Of a stretch of 64,000 bases of DNA, positions 1 to 9,094 are shown piece by piece. Within the stretch, counting starts at the first letter, position 1. Each line of letters starts with the position of its first letter. A program made the position numbers and the translations under genes. The notes under the pieces were generated by a model that saw only the letters and a program-made list of their open reading frames with translations, made no database searches and was not told the DNA's origin. Source of the DNA: Rhodopirellula sp. SM50 (GTDB lineage Bacteria > Planctomycetota > Planctomycetia > Pirellulales > Pirellulaceae); contig NZ_NTFY01000007.1 in NCBI RefSeq assembly GCF_002289565.1, positions 1-64,000 of the forward strand, in the 5' to 3' direction.

Positions 1-441
1 ATTCCGCATTGCCACAGCTGCGCTGGGGGGAGGGCTGCGCCGTGGCAAAGACGCTCAACGCCGAGCACAGGGGAGATGCTATAAGGGGAGGTGGAAACGG
101 TAGATCGCGAGTTTTACTTCAGCTGCCAGATTCGCCTCCCAAGCAGCAAAGAGCCCCTCTCCTCGCTACGCTCGACTCTCCCAAGGGGAGAGTGACGAAA
201 ACCCTTTAATTTCCACGACTTAAAAACTGCACGACCTCTGTGCGGGTGACTCGGGCCTGCGGGGCCATGCCGGGGATGGCAATGGTGAAACGGGCGGCGC
301 ATCCGGCACATCCGGAATTTCTTGCCTGCTTTCCGCCTCGACCACCTCAGGTCGGGCGGAAACCCGCCGATGGCGGCGAACGGGCAAAGCACATTTCAGG
401 ATCACTTCCGCACGCCCCACGACGGTCCTCTCGGTTCTCCC
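1..441. other. Leading non-coding stretch with one hairpin
   Basis: No convincing gene is seen before the acyltransferase; the reading frames here have no recognisable domain. The one clear structure is a hairpin at 175-193, with 8-bp arms ACTCTCCC/GGGAGAGT around AAG, followed by an A/T-rich stretch. It resembles the 1606-1624 hairpin after the next gene (TCTCTCCC/GGGAGAGA around GCT), so both may belong to one repeat or terminator family. The 3' end of a gene lying left of the window cannot be excluded. Confidence 0.5.
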
Positions 442-1542
442 ATGGCCCAGAACTCGCCAGCCACTGAACACGTTCTCCAGCCGCATCGACGCATCCTGGA
501 GTTGGATTCACTGCGGGCGCTCGCGGCGATCAACCTGCTGCTGTTCCATTTCACGCACGTCTACAGCGTCAAATTCGGATACACCTCGCCGCTGGGTTTC
601 GAATGGCCTTACGGCGCGTACGGCGTCGAGATGTTTTTCATCCTGTCGGGGTTCGTCAACAGCATGTCGCTGATGCGGCGCGGAAAACCCGTCGACTTCG
701 TCGCCGCGCGGTTGATCCGCATCCTGCCGATTTTCTTGATGGTGATCGTCGCCAATTTATGGATCATGAGCTTCGCGCCGCTCAATGAGATCGGCATCAC
801 GACGGCACAATTCGCCGCCAATTTGACGTTGTTGCCACGCATCTTTGGACACGAGTGCGTCGACCCGGTGATGTGGACGTTGCAAGTCGAGATGATGTTC
901 TACTTCACGCTGGTGGCGTTGTATCGATCCGGCGGTCTGCGGCGCTACTTTGTCGGCTGGGGAGCGTTGCTGGTCCTGTCGTATTTTGTTTGCCCGGCAC
1001 TCGATGCGGTGGAATCCACGGCGGCCGGTGCGTGGTGGTTCTCGCTGGCAACGGCCGCCCGGCGATTGATGCTGTTGGATTTCGTGCCGTTGTTCGCAAT
1101 GGGATTCCTGCTGTACATGGTCAAAACCAAAACCGGGCGGTTGTGGCAGAACCTGCTGGGCATCCTGGTCGCCGCGTTCGTCTTTCACAGCATTGATCAC
1201 GGCAAGCACAACCCGGCGGCGACGGCGTTGATCCTGGGGCTGGTGACCGCCTGTGCGTACGGCAAGATGCCCGTGCTGCGGTTCCGTCCGCTGCTGTTCG
1301 TCAGCACGATCTCCTACGCGCTCTACCTGTGCCACAACAACCTGGGGTGCGTGTTGATTCACCGGCTGGACCACAGCGGCTATCCGCCGGTGGTGTGCTT
1401 CGGTTTGGCCGTCGTGTTCGCGTTCTGTCTGGCGACACTGGTGACCACGCGGATCGAAGGCCCGATCACGAACTGGTTGCGGACACGCTGGGAACGCTAT
1501 CGCAGTGGAGAACAGACACCCGCGGCGGTGGCGGCGGAGTAG
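442..1542 (+). CDS. Acyltransferase 3 family membrane protein (OafA/YrhL-like)
   Basis: This is a 366-residue polytopic membrane protein of the acyltransferase 3 family, which O-acylates sugars of surface polysaccharides or related exported molecules. The N-terminal motif LDSLRALAAINLLLFHF carries the conserved Arg and His, followed by the GVEMFFILSGFV segment, an R-LIRILPIF helix and a WTLQVEMMFY helix that matches the family's WSL..E motif. About ten hydrophobic segments follow and the C-terminus is short and basic. The ATG at 442 was chosen because the upstream in-frame extension is polar, low in complexity and not family-like. The acceptor substrate cannot be read from sequence, and neighbouring genes give no clue. 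Confidence 0.85.
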   Translation: MAQNSPATEHVLQPHRRILELDSLRALAAINLLLFHFTHVYSVKFGYTSPLGFEWPYGAYGVEMFFILSGFVNSMSLMRRGKPVDFVAARLIRILPIFLMVIVANLWIMSFAPLNEIGITTAQFAANLTLLPRIFGHECVDPVMWTLQVEMMFYFTLVALYRSGGLRRYFVGWGALLVLSYFVCPALDAVESTAAGAWWFSLATAARRLMLLDFVPLFAMGFLLYMVKTKTGRLWQNLLGILVAAFVFHSIDHGKHNPAATALILGLVTACAYGKMPVLRFRPLLFVSTISYALYLCHNNLGCVLIHRLDHSGYPPVVCFGLAVVFAFCLATLVTTRIEGPITNWLRTRWERYRSGEQTPAAVAAE

Positions 1543-1605
1543 CATCGCGCGACACCGCAAGGGACGTCGATTCTTTTACCGCAGGATTTGGCAACCGATC
1601 TAGAT

Positions 1606-1624
1606 TCTCTCCCGCTGGGAGAGA
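1606..1624. terminator. Hairpin between convergent acyltransferase and purF
   Basis: An 8-bp perfect stem, TCTCTCCC/GGGAGAGA, encloses the 3-nt loop GCT. It lies between the stops of two genes that point at each other, so a bidirectional terminator role is plausible. There is no U-tract, so termination is inferred from position. Confidence 0.4.
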
Positions 1625-1726
1625 CGGCGTTTGCGCAGCAAGCGAACGCCAGAGAGGGCCGGCGCTGTGAAAGCCTTGGTGACCTGATGGTGGCCGGAGC
1701 TTGGGGTGTGCTAGCGCGCCCCCAGA

Positions 1727-3340
1727 TCACTGCTCGCTCAGTGCGGCGGCGAGCTGTTCGTAGGTTCGACCGGAATCGATCTTGTTGCCGCGGTTGTCCA
1801 GCGCGATCTGGTACAAGTGTTGGCCACAGGTGGTCGGATAGTTCCCGGTGACGCAGGCTCGGCACAGATTGTCGGCTGGCAAATCGATGGCGCGTGCGAG
1901 CGCTTCGACCGGCAGATACCTGAGCGAGTCGGCGCCCAAGTCATCGGCGAGCCGTTGCTGGGCTTCATCGGTCAATTCGCCTTCGGTGCCGAAATACTTG
2001 GGCCCGATCAACTGATCGATCGTGCTCATGTCGATGCCGTAAAAACACGGCGCGACGATGGGCGGACAGGCCACGCGAACGTGAATTTCTTTGGCGCCGC
2101 CGACTTCGCGAATCCGATCCAACAACACGTTCATGGTGGTGCTGCGGACGATCGAATCTTCCACCAGGATGATGCGTTTGCCTTCCATCACCTCGCGCAG
2201 CGGAGTGTACTTCGTCGCCGCCTTGACTTTGCGCGCCCGGCCGCCTTCGATAAACGTTCGACCGGCGTATCGGTTTCGGATCAAGCCTTCGCGGCAGGGG
2301 ATCGAGAGTTGATAGGCCATCGCGTCGGCGGCGGCTTTGCTGGTGTCCGGCACGGGGACGATGATCGTGTCGGGATCGTCCAACGGGACGCGACCGAGTT
2401 CGCGTTCACAGCGAGCGAGTTCTTCGCCCAGTCGCGTTCGGCTCAAATAAACGCTGCGGTCATCCAGCGTGCTGGCGACGTTGGCGAAGTAAATCCATTC
2501 AAAGAAACAATGGGCGGGCTTTTCGACCGGCGCGAATTGCTCCATCCGAAACCCCGACTCGGGGCTGACAATGATCGCGTGCCCCGGCGGCAGCGATTTA
2601 ATTTGATCGGTTTCAAAGCCCAAGTTCAGCAGCGCGACACTTTCGCTGGCTGCGGCAAACAGGGGGCCCTCTTGGACATAACACATCGGTTTGATGCCCA
2701 GCGGATCGCGGGCGACGATCATCTCGCCCTCGGCGGTCAACAACGCCAACGAGTACGCGCCGTCAAAGTCGGCGGCGACCTGTCGCAGCACATCGATCCA
2801 TTCGATCCGTTCGGTCGAATGGCTGAGCACCCGGCCGATTTCGTGCAGAATGATTTCGGTGTCGGTATCGAGCGTCAGGTGATGGTCGCCGTCGGCCAAC
2901 AAGCGTTCTTTCAGGACGCCATAATTTGCCAGTTGGCCGTTGAAACAGAAACTGAACCATTTCCGTTTGTGGATGTGATCCCGCTGAAACGGCTGGGCGT
3001 AGCTGCGGTCGTCTTGGCCACAGGTGGCGTAGCGGACGTGACCGATCGCCGCACGTCCGGCCAGCCCCCGCATCAAGGACTCGCATTTGGCGCGGTGGTT
3101 GAGCCGAAACACCTCGGTGACGGTGCCGACGTCTTTCCGCGTGTGCAGCAATTTGGCTCGATCGGGATCATACGTGGACATCCCGGCGGCCAATTGACCG
3201 CGGTTCTGGATATCCAGCAACATCCGCGGCAGCAACCGAGAGATCTGACGCGGCCCCTCGTCGGTGCACATCGGGCTGCGCCCGCGGCCGGAAAGATGGT
3301 AAATCGCCGCGACACCGCATTCGTGGTGCAACTCGCTCAT
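1727..3340 (-). CDS. purF: Amidophosphoribosyltransferase (PurF)
   Basis: This enzyme makes 5-phosphoribosylamine from PRPP and glutamine, the committed step of purine synthesis. The 537-residue protein opens MSELHHEC, so a short propeptide precedes the expected catalytic Cys (C8) of the class II glutamine amidotransferase domain. The C-terminal half carries the PRPP-binding signature [12 protein letters not shown]. Cysteines equivalent to the 4Fe-4S ligands of the Bacillus-type enzyme appear present: [26 protein letters not shown] and the pair in [11 protein letters not shown]. It is therefore the Fe-S, self-processing type. It is transcribed away from proB across a gap of about 310 bp and is not in a pur cluster. 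Confidence 0.95.
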   Translation of the reverse strand: MSELHHECGVAAIYHLSGRGRSPMCTDEGPRQISRLLPRMLLDIQNRGQLAAGMSTYDPDRAKLLHTRKDVGTVTEVFRLNHRAKCESLMRGLAGRAAIGHVRYATCGQDDRSYAQPFQRDHIHKRKWFSFCFNGQLANYGVLKERLLADGDHHLTLDTDTEIILHEIGRVLSHSTERIEWIDVLRQVAADFDGAYSLALLTAEGEMIVARDPLGIKPMCYVQEGPLFAAASESVALLNLGFETDQIKSLPPGHAIIVSPESGFRMEQFAPVEKPAHCFFEWIYFANVASTLDDRSVYLSRTRLGEELARCERELGRVPLDDPDTIIVPVPDTSKAAADAMAYQLSIPCREGLIRNRYAGRTFIEGGRARKVKAATKYTPLREVMEGKRIILVEDSIVRSTTMNVLLDRIREVGGAKEIHVRVACPPIVAPCFYGIDMSTIDQLIGPKYFGTEGELTDEAQQRLADDLGADSLRYLPVEALARAIDLPADNLCRACVTGNYPTTCGQHLYQIALDNRGNKIDSGRTYEQLAAALSEQ

Positions 3341-3653
3341 GCCGGGGTTTGCTCGTCAAACGTTGAGAGGGGGGAGATCATGGGATCGCAGCGAGCAAGT
3401 GACTCGTCGCGGATGTCTACGTGCCTATTGTCCAAATGCAGACCGATTTGTCGAACCGCCCAGTCGCGGGGAGGATTCGATTTTCGAAAATTTGACGCGG
3501 TTTGGCCAATCACCCGCCTTTTGCCGGATAGGCGATGTTTGGATCTGAAGTTATCGTGTTCGGGATTCTGTCGCTTAGACAGTTTACTTGAGAACGTCCG
3601 CCGGACCTGTTTTTTCGCGTTCCGCCCAAACTTCCTCGCCGTTTGTTGCATTT
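3341..3653. other. Divergent intergenic region, purF/proB
   Basis: This gap must hold the promoters of both purF (minus) and proB (plus). I see no conserved riboswitch, palindromic repeat or clear -35/-10 pair. No short gene with a recognisable product was found. Confidence 0.5.
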
Positions 3654-4805
3654 GTGACTGATTCGGATTCCAGCCAGCTGCGTCACGCCGCGATCGAGGG
3701 AGCACGCTGCGTGGTTGTTAAAGTCGGCACACGGGTGTTGACCGATCCCCAAGGCAAATTGGATCGCCGCCGCATCGAATCGCTGGCCAATGGCCTGTGC
3801 CAGATCGCCGACACCGGCCGCCAGACGGTTATGGTCAGCAGCGGGGCGGTCGGCGCCGGCATGGGAAAACTGAACCTGGACCGACGACCGACCGATTTGG
3901 CAAAGTTGCAAGCCGTCGCCGCGGTCGGACAAGCCGATCTGATCCAAGCCTATGAGAAAGCGTTGGCCGGGTGTGGCCGGCACGCCGCGCAAGTCCTGCT
4001 GACACGCAACGACCTGCGCCGCCGCGACGGATACCTGCACGTCCGAAACGCGTTGGCGAGTATTCATGAATTGGGCGCCGTCGCGATCGTCAACGAAAAC
4101 GATTCGGTCGCCGTCGCGGAGTTGATGACGACGTTCGGCGACAATGACCGCCTGGCCGCACAAGTCGCCGGGCTGCTGGACCAAACCTTGCTGATCATCC
4201 TGTCGGACGTCGATGGACTCTATGACGGCCCGCCAGAGGCCCCCGGCAGCCGACGCATCGACTTGGTCCAATCGCTCGACGACGAAATCTTGGGCCTGGC
4301 CCAAGATCACCGCAGCACCCTCAGCAAGGGCGGCATGGCCAGCAAGCTGTCGGCGGCCAAACTGGCCACCGCACACGGACACGCCGTCATCATCGGCCCC
4401 GGCCGCACCGACGGAGTGCTGGAACAGATCCTCCGCGGCGATTCGATCGGAACGCTGTTTCTGCCCAGCCAACGAACCCTCCGCGGGCGACGCCGTTGGA
4501 TCAGTGGTTCGGCCGAAATCGAAGGCCAATTGATCGTCGATGCCGGGGCCGCACGGGCACTACGCGAAAACGGCCGCAGCCTGCTGGCGATCGGTATCCA
4601 AGAGGTGCGTGGCAAATTCAATGCCGGCGCCGTGGTCACGATCAAAGACCAGGAGGGCAACGAAATCGCCCGCGGTCTGTGCAATTATCCCTCCAAGGAA
4701 GTCGATCGGATCAAGGGAAAAATCAGCGACATGATCACCGGAATCCTCGGCCATCGCCCGTACGATTCGGTCGTCCATCGCGACAACATGACGCTGCGAA
4801 TCTGA
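3654..4805 (+). CDS. proB: Glutamate 5-kinase with C-terminal PUA domain
   Basis: ProB phosphorylates glutamate to gamma-glutamyl phosphate, the first step of proline synthesis. The amino-acid-kinase domain begins with VVVKVGTRVLTD and includes MVSSGAVGAGM, the NDLRRRDGYLHVRNAL segment, VNENDSVAV and an LSDVDGLYDGPP motif. The last 80-90 residues (GQLIVDAGAARALRENGRSL onward) are a PUA domain, as in E. coli-type ProB. The GTG at 3654 gives 383 residues and starts just before the kinase core; the longer in-frame ATG at 3588 would add 22 residues without family support. proA is not in the window. Confidence 0.93.
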   Translation: MTDSDSSQLRHAAIEGARCVVVKVGTRVLTDPQGKLDRRRIESLANGLCQIADTGRQTVMVSSGAVGAGMGKLNLDRRPTDLAKLQAVAAVGQADLIQAYEKALAGCGRHAAQVLLTRNDLRRRDGYLHVRNALASIHELGAVAIVNENDSVAVAELMTTFGDNDRLAAQVAGLLDQTLLIILSDVDGLYDGPPEAPGSRRIDLVQSLDDEILGLAQDHRSTLSKGGMASKLSAAKLATAHGHAVIIGPGRTDGVLEQILRGDSIGTLFLPSQRTLRGRRRWISGSAEIEGQLIVDAGAARALRENGRSLLAIGIQEVRGKFNAGAVVTIKDQEGNEIARGLCNYPSKEVDRIKGKISDMITGILGHRPYDSVVHRDNMTLRI

Positions 4806-4901
4806 CGCGTAACACTCTCCGGCGATCTCCGCTTGGTGAGACAGACCCGTCCGCCCGCGGCGAATGAACTCGCCGCGCACTCTCTGTCGCCAGGTGCCGC
4901 C

Positions 4902-6083
4902 ATGCCCGTTTGGACCCGAAACACGCTGCTCTATCCGTTTTTGATCGCCCTGGGCATGATCGCCCTGCCAACTGCCCCGCTGCACGCCGATTCCGCCGGC
5001 TACCAGCAAACGCTCAAAAGCACCGCGTGGGTGATCACCAGCAACGCCGAAAATGAAACCTCGGCCGGAACCGGCGTCTACGTCGATGCCGAGAAAAAGC
5101 TGCTGTTGACCAACGCCCACGTGATCGGTGAAAGCCGCAAGGCCGTCGTGTTTTTCCCGACCCAATCGGGCGGTAAACTGGCCGTCCGCCGAAAATTTTA
5201 CCTCGACAACATCCTCAAACTGGGCATTCAAGGCGATGTCGTCGCGGTCGACCGCAAACGCGACTTGGCCCTGATCCAATTGCCCCGCGTGCCGGCCGGG
5301 ATCGAAGCGATCGCGATGGCCGATGACAGCACGACGCCGGGCGCCAAAGTCGCCCTGGTCGGCAACCCCGGTGATAGCGAAATCCTGTGGATCTACACCG
5401 CCGGGACCGTTCGCTCGGTGTACCAGAAGAAATTCAAATCCAGCCACGGCGAACATGACTTCATGGCGCTGGAAACGCAGAGCCCGATCAAGCCGGGTGA
5501 CAGCGGCGGTCCGATCGTCGACGAAGCGGGCAAGCTGGTCGGATTGGCCCAATCGTTCTCCCCGCAAAGCCCCTTGGTCAGCTTCTGTGTCGACATCACC
5601 GAAATCCGCCAAATGCTGGCCAGCCCCTGGAAAAGCGCCCCGCTGCCGGCCAAGGTGCTGCTCGACGAAGCCGGGATCGAATACACCCGACATTCCAGCG
5701 GCCACTACCAAATCGACCGCACCGTCGGATCAAAAACCCAAGCCGTCTTCGTCGCCAAAAACACCGAATACCACGGCCGGGCCGACATTCGCCGCATCTG
5801 GTCGACGGTCCAGACGACCGACCAGGCTCCCAGCGAAACGCTGCTGATGCGACTGATGCGTCAGAACACGGCGACCAAACTCGGCGCCTGGGCCATCGAA
5901 AAAACCGACTCCGGCTACGTCGTGTTCTACGTCGCCAAACTGGACGCGACCGCCAGCGACGAAGCGATCGAAAGCACCATCGACTACGTCGCCCGCCTGG
6001 CCGCCGCGATGGAACAAGACCTGAAGCCGAAACCCGACCAAAAAACCGCCCAAGCCACCCTGCAAGCCTGGTTGGCCGAGTAG
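4902..6083 (+). CDS. Secreted trypsin-like serine protease (S1/Deg-like, no PDZ)
   Basis: The 393-residue protein begins with a hydrophobic signal segment ending near PTAPLHA, then a chymotrypsin-fold protease. The triad is visible: His73 in LLLTNAHVIGES, Asp121 in DRKRDLALIQL and Ser201 in IKPGDSGGPIVDEAG. The protease part ends near residue 240. The remaining about 150 residues show no PDZ signature, unlike DegP/HtrA, and form an unrecognised domain with a YHGRADIRRIWSTV segment. An envelope or periplasmic role is expected; the substrate is unknown. The start at 4902 was chosen because it places the signal peptide at the N-terminus. Confidence 0.82.
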   Translation: MPVWTRNTLLYPFLIALGMIALPTAPLHADSAGYQQTLKSTAWVITSNAENETSAGTGVYVDAEKKLLLTNAHVIGESRKAVVFFPTQSGGKLAVRRKFYLDNILKLGIQGDVVAVDRKRDLALIQLPRVPAGIEAIAMADDSTTPGAKVALVGNPGDSEILWIYTAGTVRSVYQKKFKSSHGEHDFMALETQSPIKPGDSGGPIVDEAGKLVGLAQSFSPQSPLVSFCVDITEIRQMLASPWKSAPLPAKVLLDEAGIEYTRHSSGHYQIDRTVGSKTQAVFVAKNTEYHGRADIRRIWSTVQTTDQAPSETLLMRLMRQNTATKLGAWAIEKTDSGYVVFYVAKLDATASDEAIESTIDYVARLAAAMEQDLKPKPDQKTAQATLQAWLAE

Positions 6084-6086
6084 GGA

Positions 6087-6180
6087 CAGGTTTCAGGTTT
6101 CAGGTTTCAGGTTTCAGGTTTCAGGTTTCAGGTTTCAGGTTTCAGGTTTCAGGTTTCAGGTTTCAGGTTTCAGGTTTCAG
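6087..6180. repeat. Tandem 7-bp repeat CAGGTTT, about 13.4 copies
   Basis: An uninterrupted run of the heptamer CAGGTTT starts 4 bp after the protease stop codon and ends in a partial unit. The next 34 bases contain three loosely complementary pieces (TTGAAACTTGAAACTC, then TTGAAAC), so the transcript could fold back into an imperfect stem. A perfect microsatellite of this size is prone to slippage. Confidence 0.95.
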
Positions 6181-6294
6181 AAAACTTGAAACTTGAAACT
6201 CAAAACTTGAAACATTCTCCCACGAGATCCGCTTGGTTGTTTGAACGGCAACTCAACGCCACAACCCAACATTCTTTCTTCCGGATCTGGACCC

Positions 6295-7116
6295 ATGAAA
6301 CGCACTGCCAAAAAACTCTTCGTCGCCGCTGCCATCGCCGCCGTCTCGATTCAATCCGTTCCGACTGCATCGGCGTGTGGCGGACGCGGGGGGCGAGTTT
6401 CTTATGCCCCGGTTTATGGCGGCTACTCCCGAGCCGCATCCAACTATCGCACGACGTTGCCCGTGACACCACCGATTCATAACGCTCGGCCGTCCTTCAA
6501 CCCGCCGTTGCATCAAACGTCGCAACCGGCCGCGGTTGCACCGCCGGTTTCCACCGCATCGACCGTCGCGGCCGTTCGCCCGCGACCACGGGCACAAGTC
6601 GCGTTGCAAACCTCGGCGGCACCGCAACCCACCGGCACGGCGTCCACCGCCCCATCGCAGCCGTCCTCGCAAACGACCGCAACGACATCAGCGGTGGATG
6701 CCGAAACGTCCGCGCTGGCCGCCCTGGCGTCCCTCGCCGCTTCCCAGCCGACAGCGGCGACGACTCCATCAACCACGCCGCAACCCTCCGCGCAACCGGT
6801 CGCAGCCTCCGCGCAACCGGTCGCAGCCTCCGCAGCCACGCCCGAGCACATCGGCAGCTTTCGGGCAACGCTGCCGAACAACGTCACGATTGAATTGAGC
6901 TTAAACGGCAGCGGCACGTTTTCGTGGGTCGTCAGCAACAACGGCAAGACCAGCCAGTTCTCGGGCCAATACCGCGTGACCGACGGACGTTTGACGCTCG
7001 TCCGCAGCAATGACCTGCAGAAGATGGCCGGCAAGCTGACCCTGGGACCGAACGGTTTCACGTTCCAACTGGACGGTACCAACAACGCCGGCTTGGATTT
7101 CAAGAAAGTCGCGTAG
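6295..7116 (+). CDS. Secreted Pro/Ala/Thr-rich protein with C-terminal beta domain
   Basis: The function is not recognised. The 273-residue protein has a clear signal peptide (MKRTAKKLFVAAAIAAVSIQ, cleavage near ASA-CGG), a long low-complexity Pro/Ala/Gln/Thr/Ser linker, and a compact C-terminal part from about residue 185 (GSFRATLPNNVTIELSLNGS) with alternating hydrophobic and polar residues typical of a small beta-barrel. The linker holds an exact tandem AQPVAAS-AQPVAAS duplication, seen as a 21-bp repeat in the DNA. ATG 6295 gives the signal peptide at the N-terminus. A cell-surface or matrix protein is likely. Confidence 0.6.
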   Translation: MKRTAKKLFVAAAIAAVSIQSVPTASACGGRGGRVSYAPVYGGYSRAASNYRTTLPVTPPIHNARPSFNPPLHQTSQPAAVAPPVSTASTVAAVRPRPRAQVALQTSAAPQPTGTASTAPSQPSSQTTATTSAVDAETSALAALASLAASQPTAATTPSTTPQPSAQPVAASAQPVAASAATPEHIGSFRATLPNNVTIELSLNGSGTFSWVVSNNGKTSQFSGQYRVTDGRLTLVRSNDLQKMAGKLTLGPNGFTFQLDGTNNAGLDFKKVA

Positions 7117-7121
7117 ACAAC

Positions 7122-7142
7122 CGGCATGCACAGCATGCCCTA
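7122..7142. repeat. Family G palindrome overlapping the rfbA stop codon
   Basis: On the minus strand the repeat reads TAG-GGCATGCTGTGCATGCC and includes the rfbA stop codon TAG. The same unit occurs twice at about 60963-61012 and, as a variant, near 52283-52304. The core GGCATG..CATGCC is a short palindrome between convergent genes. Confidence 0.75.
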
Positions 7143-8030
7143 CGCTTCGCCGCGATGCGTGATCGGGTGCTCGAGTAACTTGCGAAGATAACGTCCGTAG
7201 TCGCTGTACCGAATCGATTCGGCACAGCGGGCGAGACCTTGGCAATCGATCCAGCCGTTTCGAAACGCGATCTCTTCGGGACAACAAACCTTCAGCCCCG
7301 TCCGCTTTTCGATCGCACCGACAAAACTGCTGGCGTCATGCAAACTCTCATGCGTTCCGGTATCCAGCCAGGCGATCCCACGGCCCAGCACCTTCACCTC
7401 CAACGCCCCCTGTTCCAAGTAAACACGATTCAGATCGGTGATCTCCAGTTCGCCGCGCGGCGAAGGTGACAACTGCTTTGCAATGTCACTGGCTTGGGAA
7501 TCGAAAAAGTACAAACCGGGTACGGCAAAGTTGGATCGCGGCTCGGCGGGCTTTTCTTCCAACGTGATCACGCGGCCGGCGGAATCGAATGACACGACGC
7601 CATAGGCTGATGGGTTTCGCACTTCGTAGGCAAAGATTTTCGCGCCGCGGACCAGCGCCGCCGAACCGCGCAGCAATTGAATCAAGCCCTCGCCGTAAAA
7701 CACGTTGTCGCCCAATACAAGACAACTCGGTCGGCCCTGCAAGAAATCTTCTCCCAAGATCAACGCTTCGGCTAACCCGCCGGGACGTTGTTGGACCGCG
7801 TAAGAAATCTGAAGGCCCCATGCCGAACCGTCACCCAACAATGACTGAAACAGCGGCGTGTGACTGGGGGTGCTGATCAGCAAGATGTCTTGGATTCCGG
7901 CCAACATCAACGTCGACAGCGGATAGTAGATCATCGGTTTGTCGTAGACCGGCAACAGTTGTTTGCTGATCGCCGTCGTCAGCGGCGCCAGTCGACTGCC
8001 ACTGCCGCCGGCCAAGATGATGCCCTTCAT
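7140..8030 (-). CDS. rfbA: Glucose-1-phosphate thymidylyltransferase (RmlA/RfbA)
   Basis: It forms dTDP-glucose from dTTP and glucose-1-phosphate, the first step to dTDP-rhamnose and other dTDP-deoxysugars. The nucleotide-binding motif [13 protein letters not shown] lies at the N-terminus, followed by [42 protein letters not shown] and [10 protein letters not shown], all diagnostic. It is 296 residues, the usual length. The ATG at 8030 overlaps the rfbB stop in an ATGA, so it is translationally coupled as the last gene of lgt-rfbB-rfbA. rfbC and rfbD are absent nearby. Its TAG stop lies inside a family G repeat. Confidence 0.95.
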   Translation of the reverse strand: MKGIILAGGSGSRLAPLTTAISKQLLPVYDKPMIYYPLSTLMLAGIQDILLISTPSHTPLFQSLLGDGSAWGLQISYAVQQRPGGLAEALILGEDFLQGRPSCLVLGDNVFYGEGLIQLLRGSAALVRGAKIFAYEVRNPSAYGVVSFDSAGRVITLEEKPAEPRSNFAVPGLYFFDSQASDIAKQLSPSPRGELEITDLNRVYLEQGALEVKVLGRGIAWLDTGTHESLHDASSFVGAIEKRTGLKVCCPEEIAFRNGWIDCQGLARCAESIRYSDYGRYLRKLLEHPITHRGEA

Positions 8031-9094
8031 GATGGATCCGTCCTTGAAATCTGGCCGAGTCGCTGGAGTTGGTAATTCCCGTCCAGGATCGTTTGCCACC
8101 AGTCGCGATGGGTGAGATACCAATGGACGGTCTGGCGAAGACTGGTTTCCAGGTCAAATTGCGGCCGCCAACCGAGTTCGCTGCGAATCTTGGTCGAATC
8201 GATCGCGTACCTGAAATCATGGCCCGGCCGATCGGGCACGAACGAGACCAGCTGTTCGTATCGCCCGTCGCGTCGTGGATTCAGTTCGTCCAAGATGCTG
8301 CAAAGCGAACGGACCAAATCGATGTTGCGCCGCTGGCCGTCCCCACCGATGTTGTACGTTTGGCCGACACGGCCGTCCTCTAACACACGGCACAGTGCTC
8401 GGGCGTGATCGAGCACATACAACCAATCACGAATGTTTTCACCCTTGCCATAGACCGGCAACTCTTGCTCCCCGAGCGCCTTGATGATCATCAACGGCAG
8501 CAGTTTTTCGGGGAACTGGTACGGCCCAAAATTGTTGCTGCAATTGGTCACGATCACGGGCAAGTCGTACGTCGTCTGCCAAGCCCGAGCCAGGTGGTCC
8601 GAAGCGGCTTTGGTGGCCGAGTACGGTGAATGCGGGTCGTACGGCGTCGACTCGCTAAACTCGCCGTTCGCACCAAGCGCCCCGTAGACTTCATCGGTGG
8701 AGACATGCAGAAAGCGAAACGACGCGGCGCGTTCCCTCGCCAGGCCTCGGTAATAATCCACCGCCGCGGTCAACAGATGGAACGTGCCGACCACGTTGGT
8801 CTGGATGAACGCGGCAGGCCCATCGATGGAACGGTCGACGTGTGATTCGGCGGCCAGATGCATCACGGCGTCGGGACCATGCTGTGCAAAGACCCCACGC
8901 ATCGCCTCCAAGTCCGCGATGTCGACATGACAGAACGTGTAACGGGGATCGTCGGCAACGTCGGCCAACGAGTTGGGATTGCCCGCGTACGTCAACTTGT
9001 CCACGTTGATGACCGAGTGCGATGACGACGTGAGCAAATGGCGGATCAGATTGCTGCCGATAAACCCGCTCCCACCGGTGATCAGGATCTTCAC
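8027..9094 (-). CDS. rfbB: dTDP-glucose 4,6-dehydratase (RmlB/RfbB)
   Basis: This extended short-chain dehydrogenase converts dTDP-glucose to dTDP-4-keto-6-deoxyglucose. The Rossmann motif [16 protein letters not shown] starts at residue 6. [21 protein letters not shown] and the catalytic YSATKAASD follow, then [15 protein letters not shown] and the C-terminal NIGG region. It is 355 residues from a GTG start at 9094, which overlaps the lgt stop as GTGA; the ATG-initiated upstream extension lies inside lgt in another frame and is not real. Coupling to rfbA downstream fits the next-step relationship. Confidence 0.95.
   Translation of the reverse strand: MKILITGGSGFIGSNLIRHLLTSSSHSVINVDKLTYAGNPNSLADVADDPRYTFCHVDIADLEAMRGVFAQHGPDAVMHLAAESHVDRSIDGPAAFIQTNVVGTFHLLTAAVDYYRGLARERAASFRFLHVSTDEVYGALGANGEFSESTPYDPHSPYSATKAASDHLARAWQTTYDLPVIVTNCSNNFGPYQFPEKLLPLMIIKALGEQELPVYGKGENIRDWLYVLDHARALCRVLEDGRVGQTYNIGGDGQRRNIDLVRSLCSILDELNPRRDGRYEQLVSFVPDRPGHDFRYAIDSTKIRSELGWRPQFDLETSLRQTVHWYLTHRDWWQTILDGNYQLQRLGQISRTDPS

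Noticed and set aside
1-441. A structured RNA gene at the window start
   Set aside because: A weak inverted TGCCAC/GTGGCA match near 10-46 exists, but no RNase P, tmRNA, 6S or riboswitch signature could be found.
1817-3661. A 614-residue plus-strand reading frame opposite purF
   Set aside because: It is the antisense shadow of purF, whose motifs and catalytic Cys are unmistakable on the minus strand.
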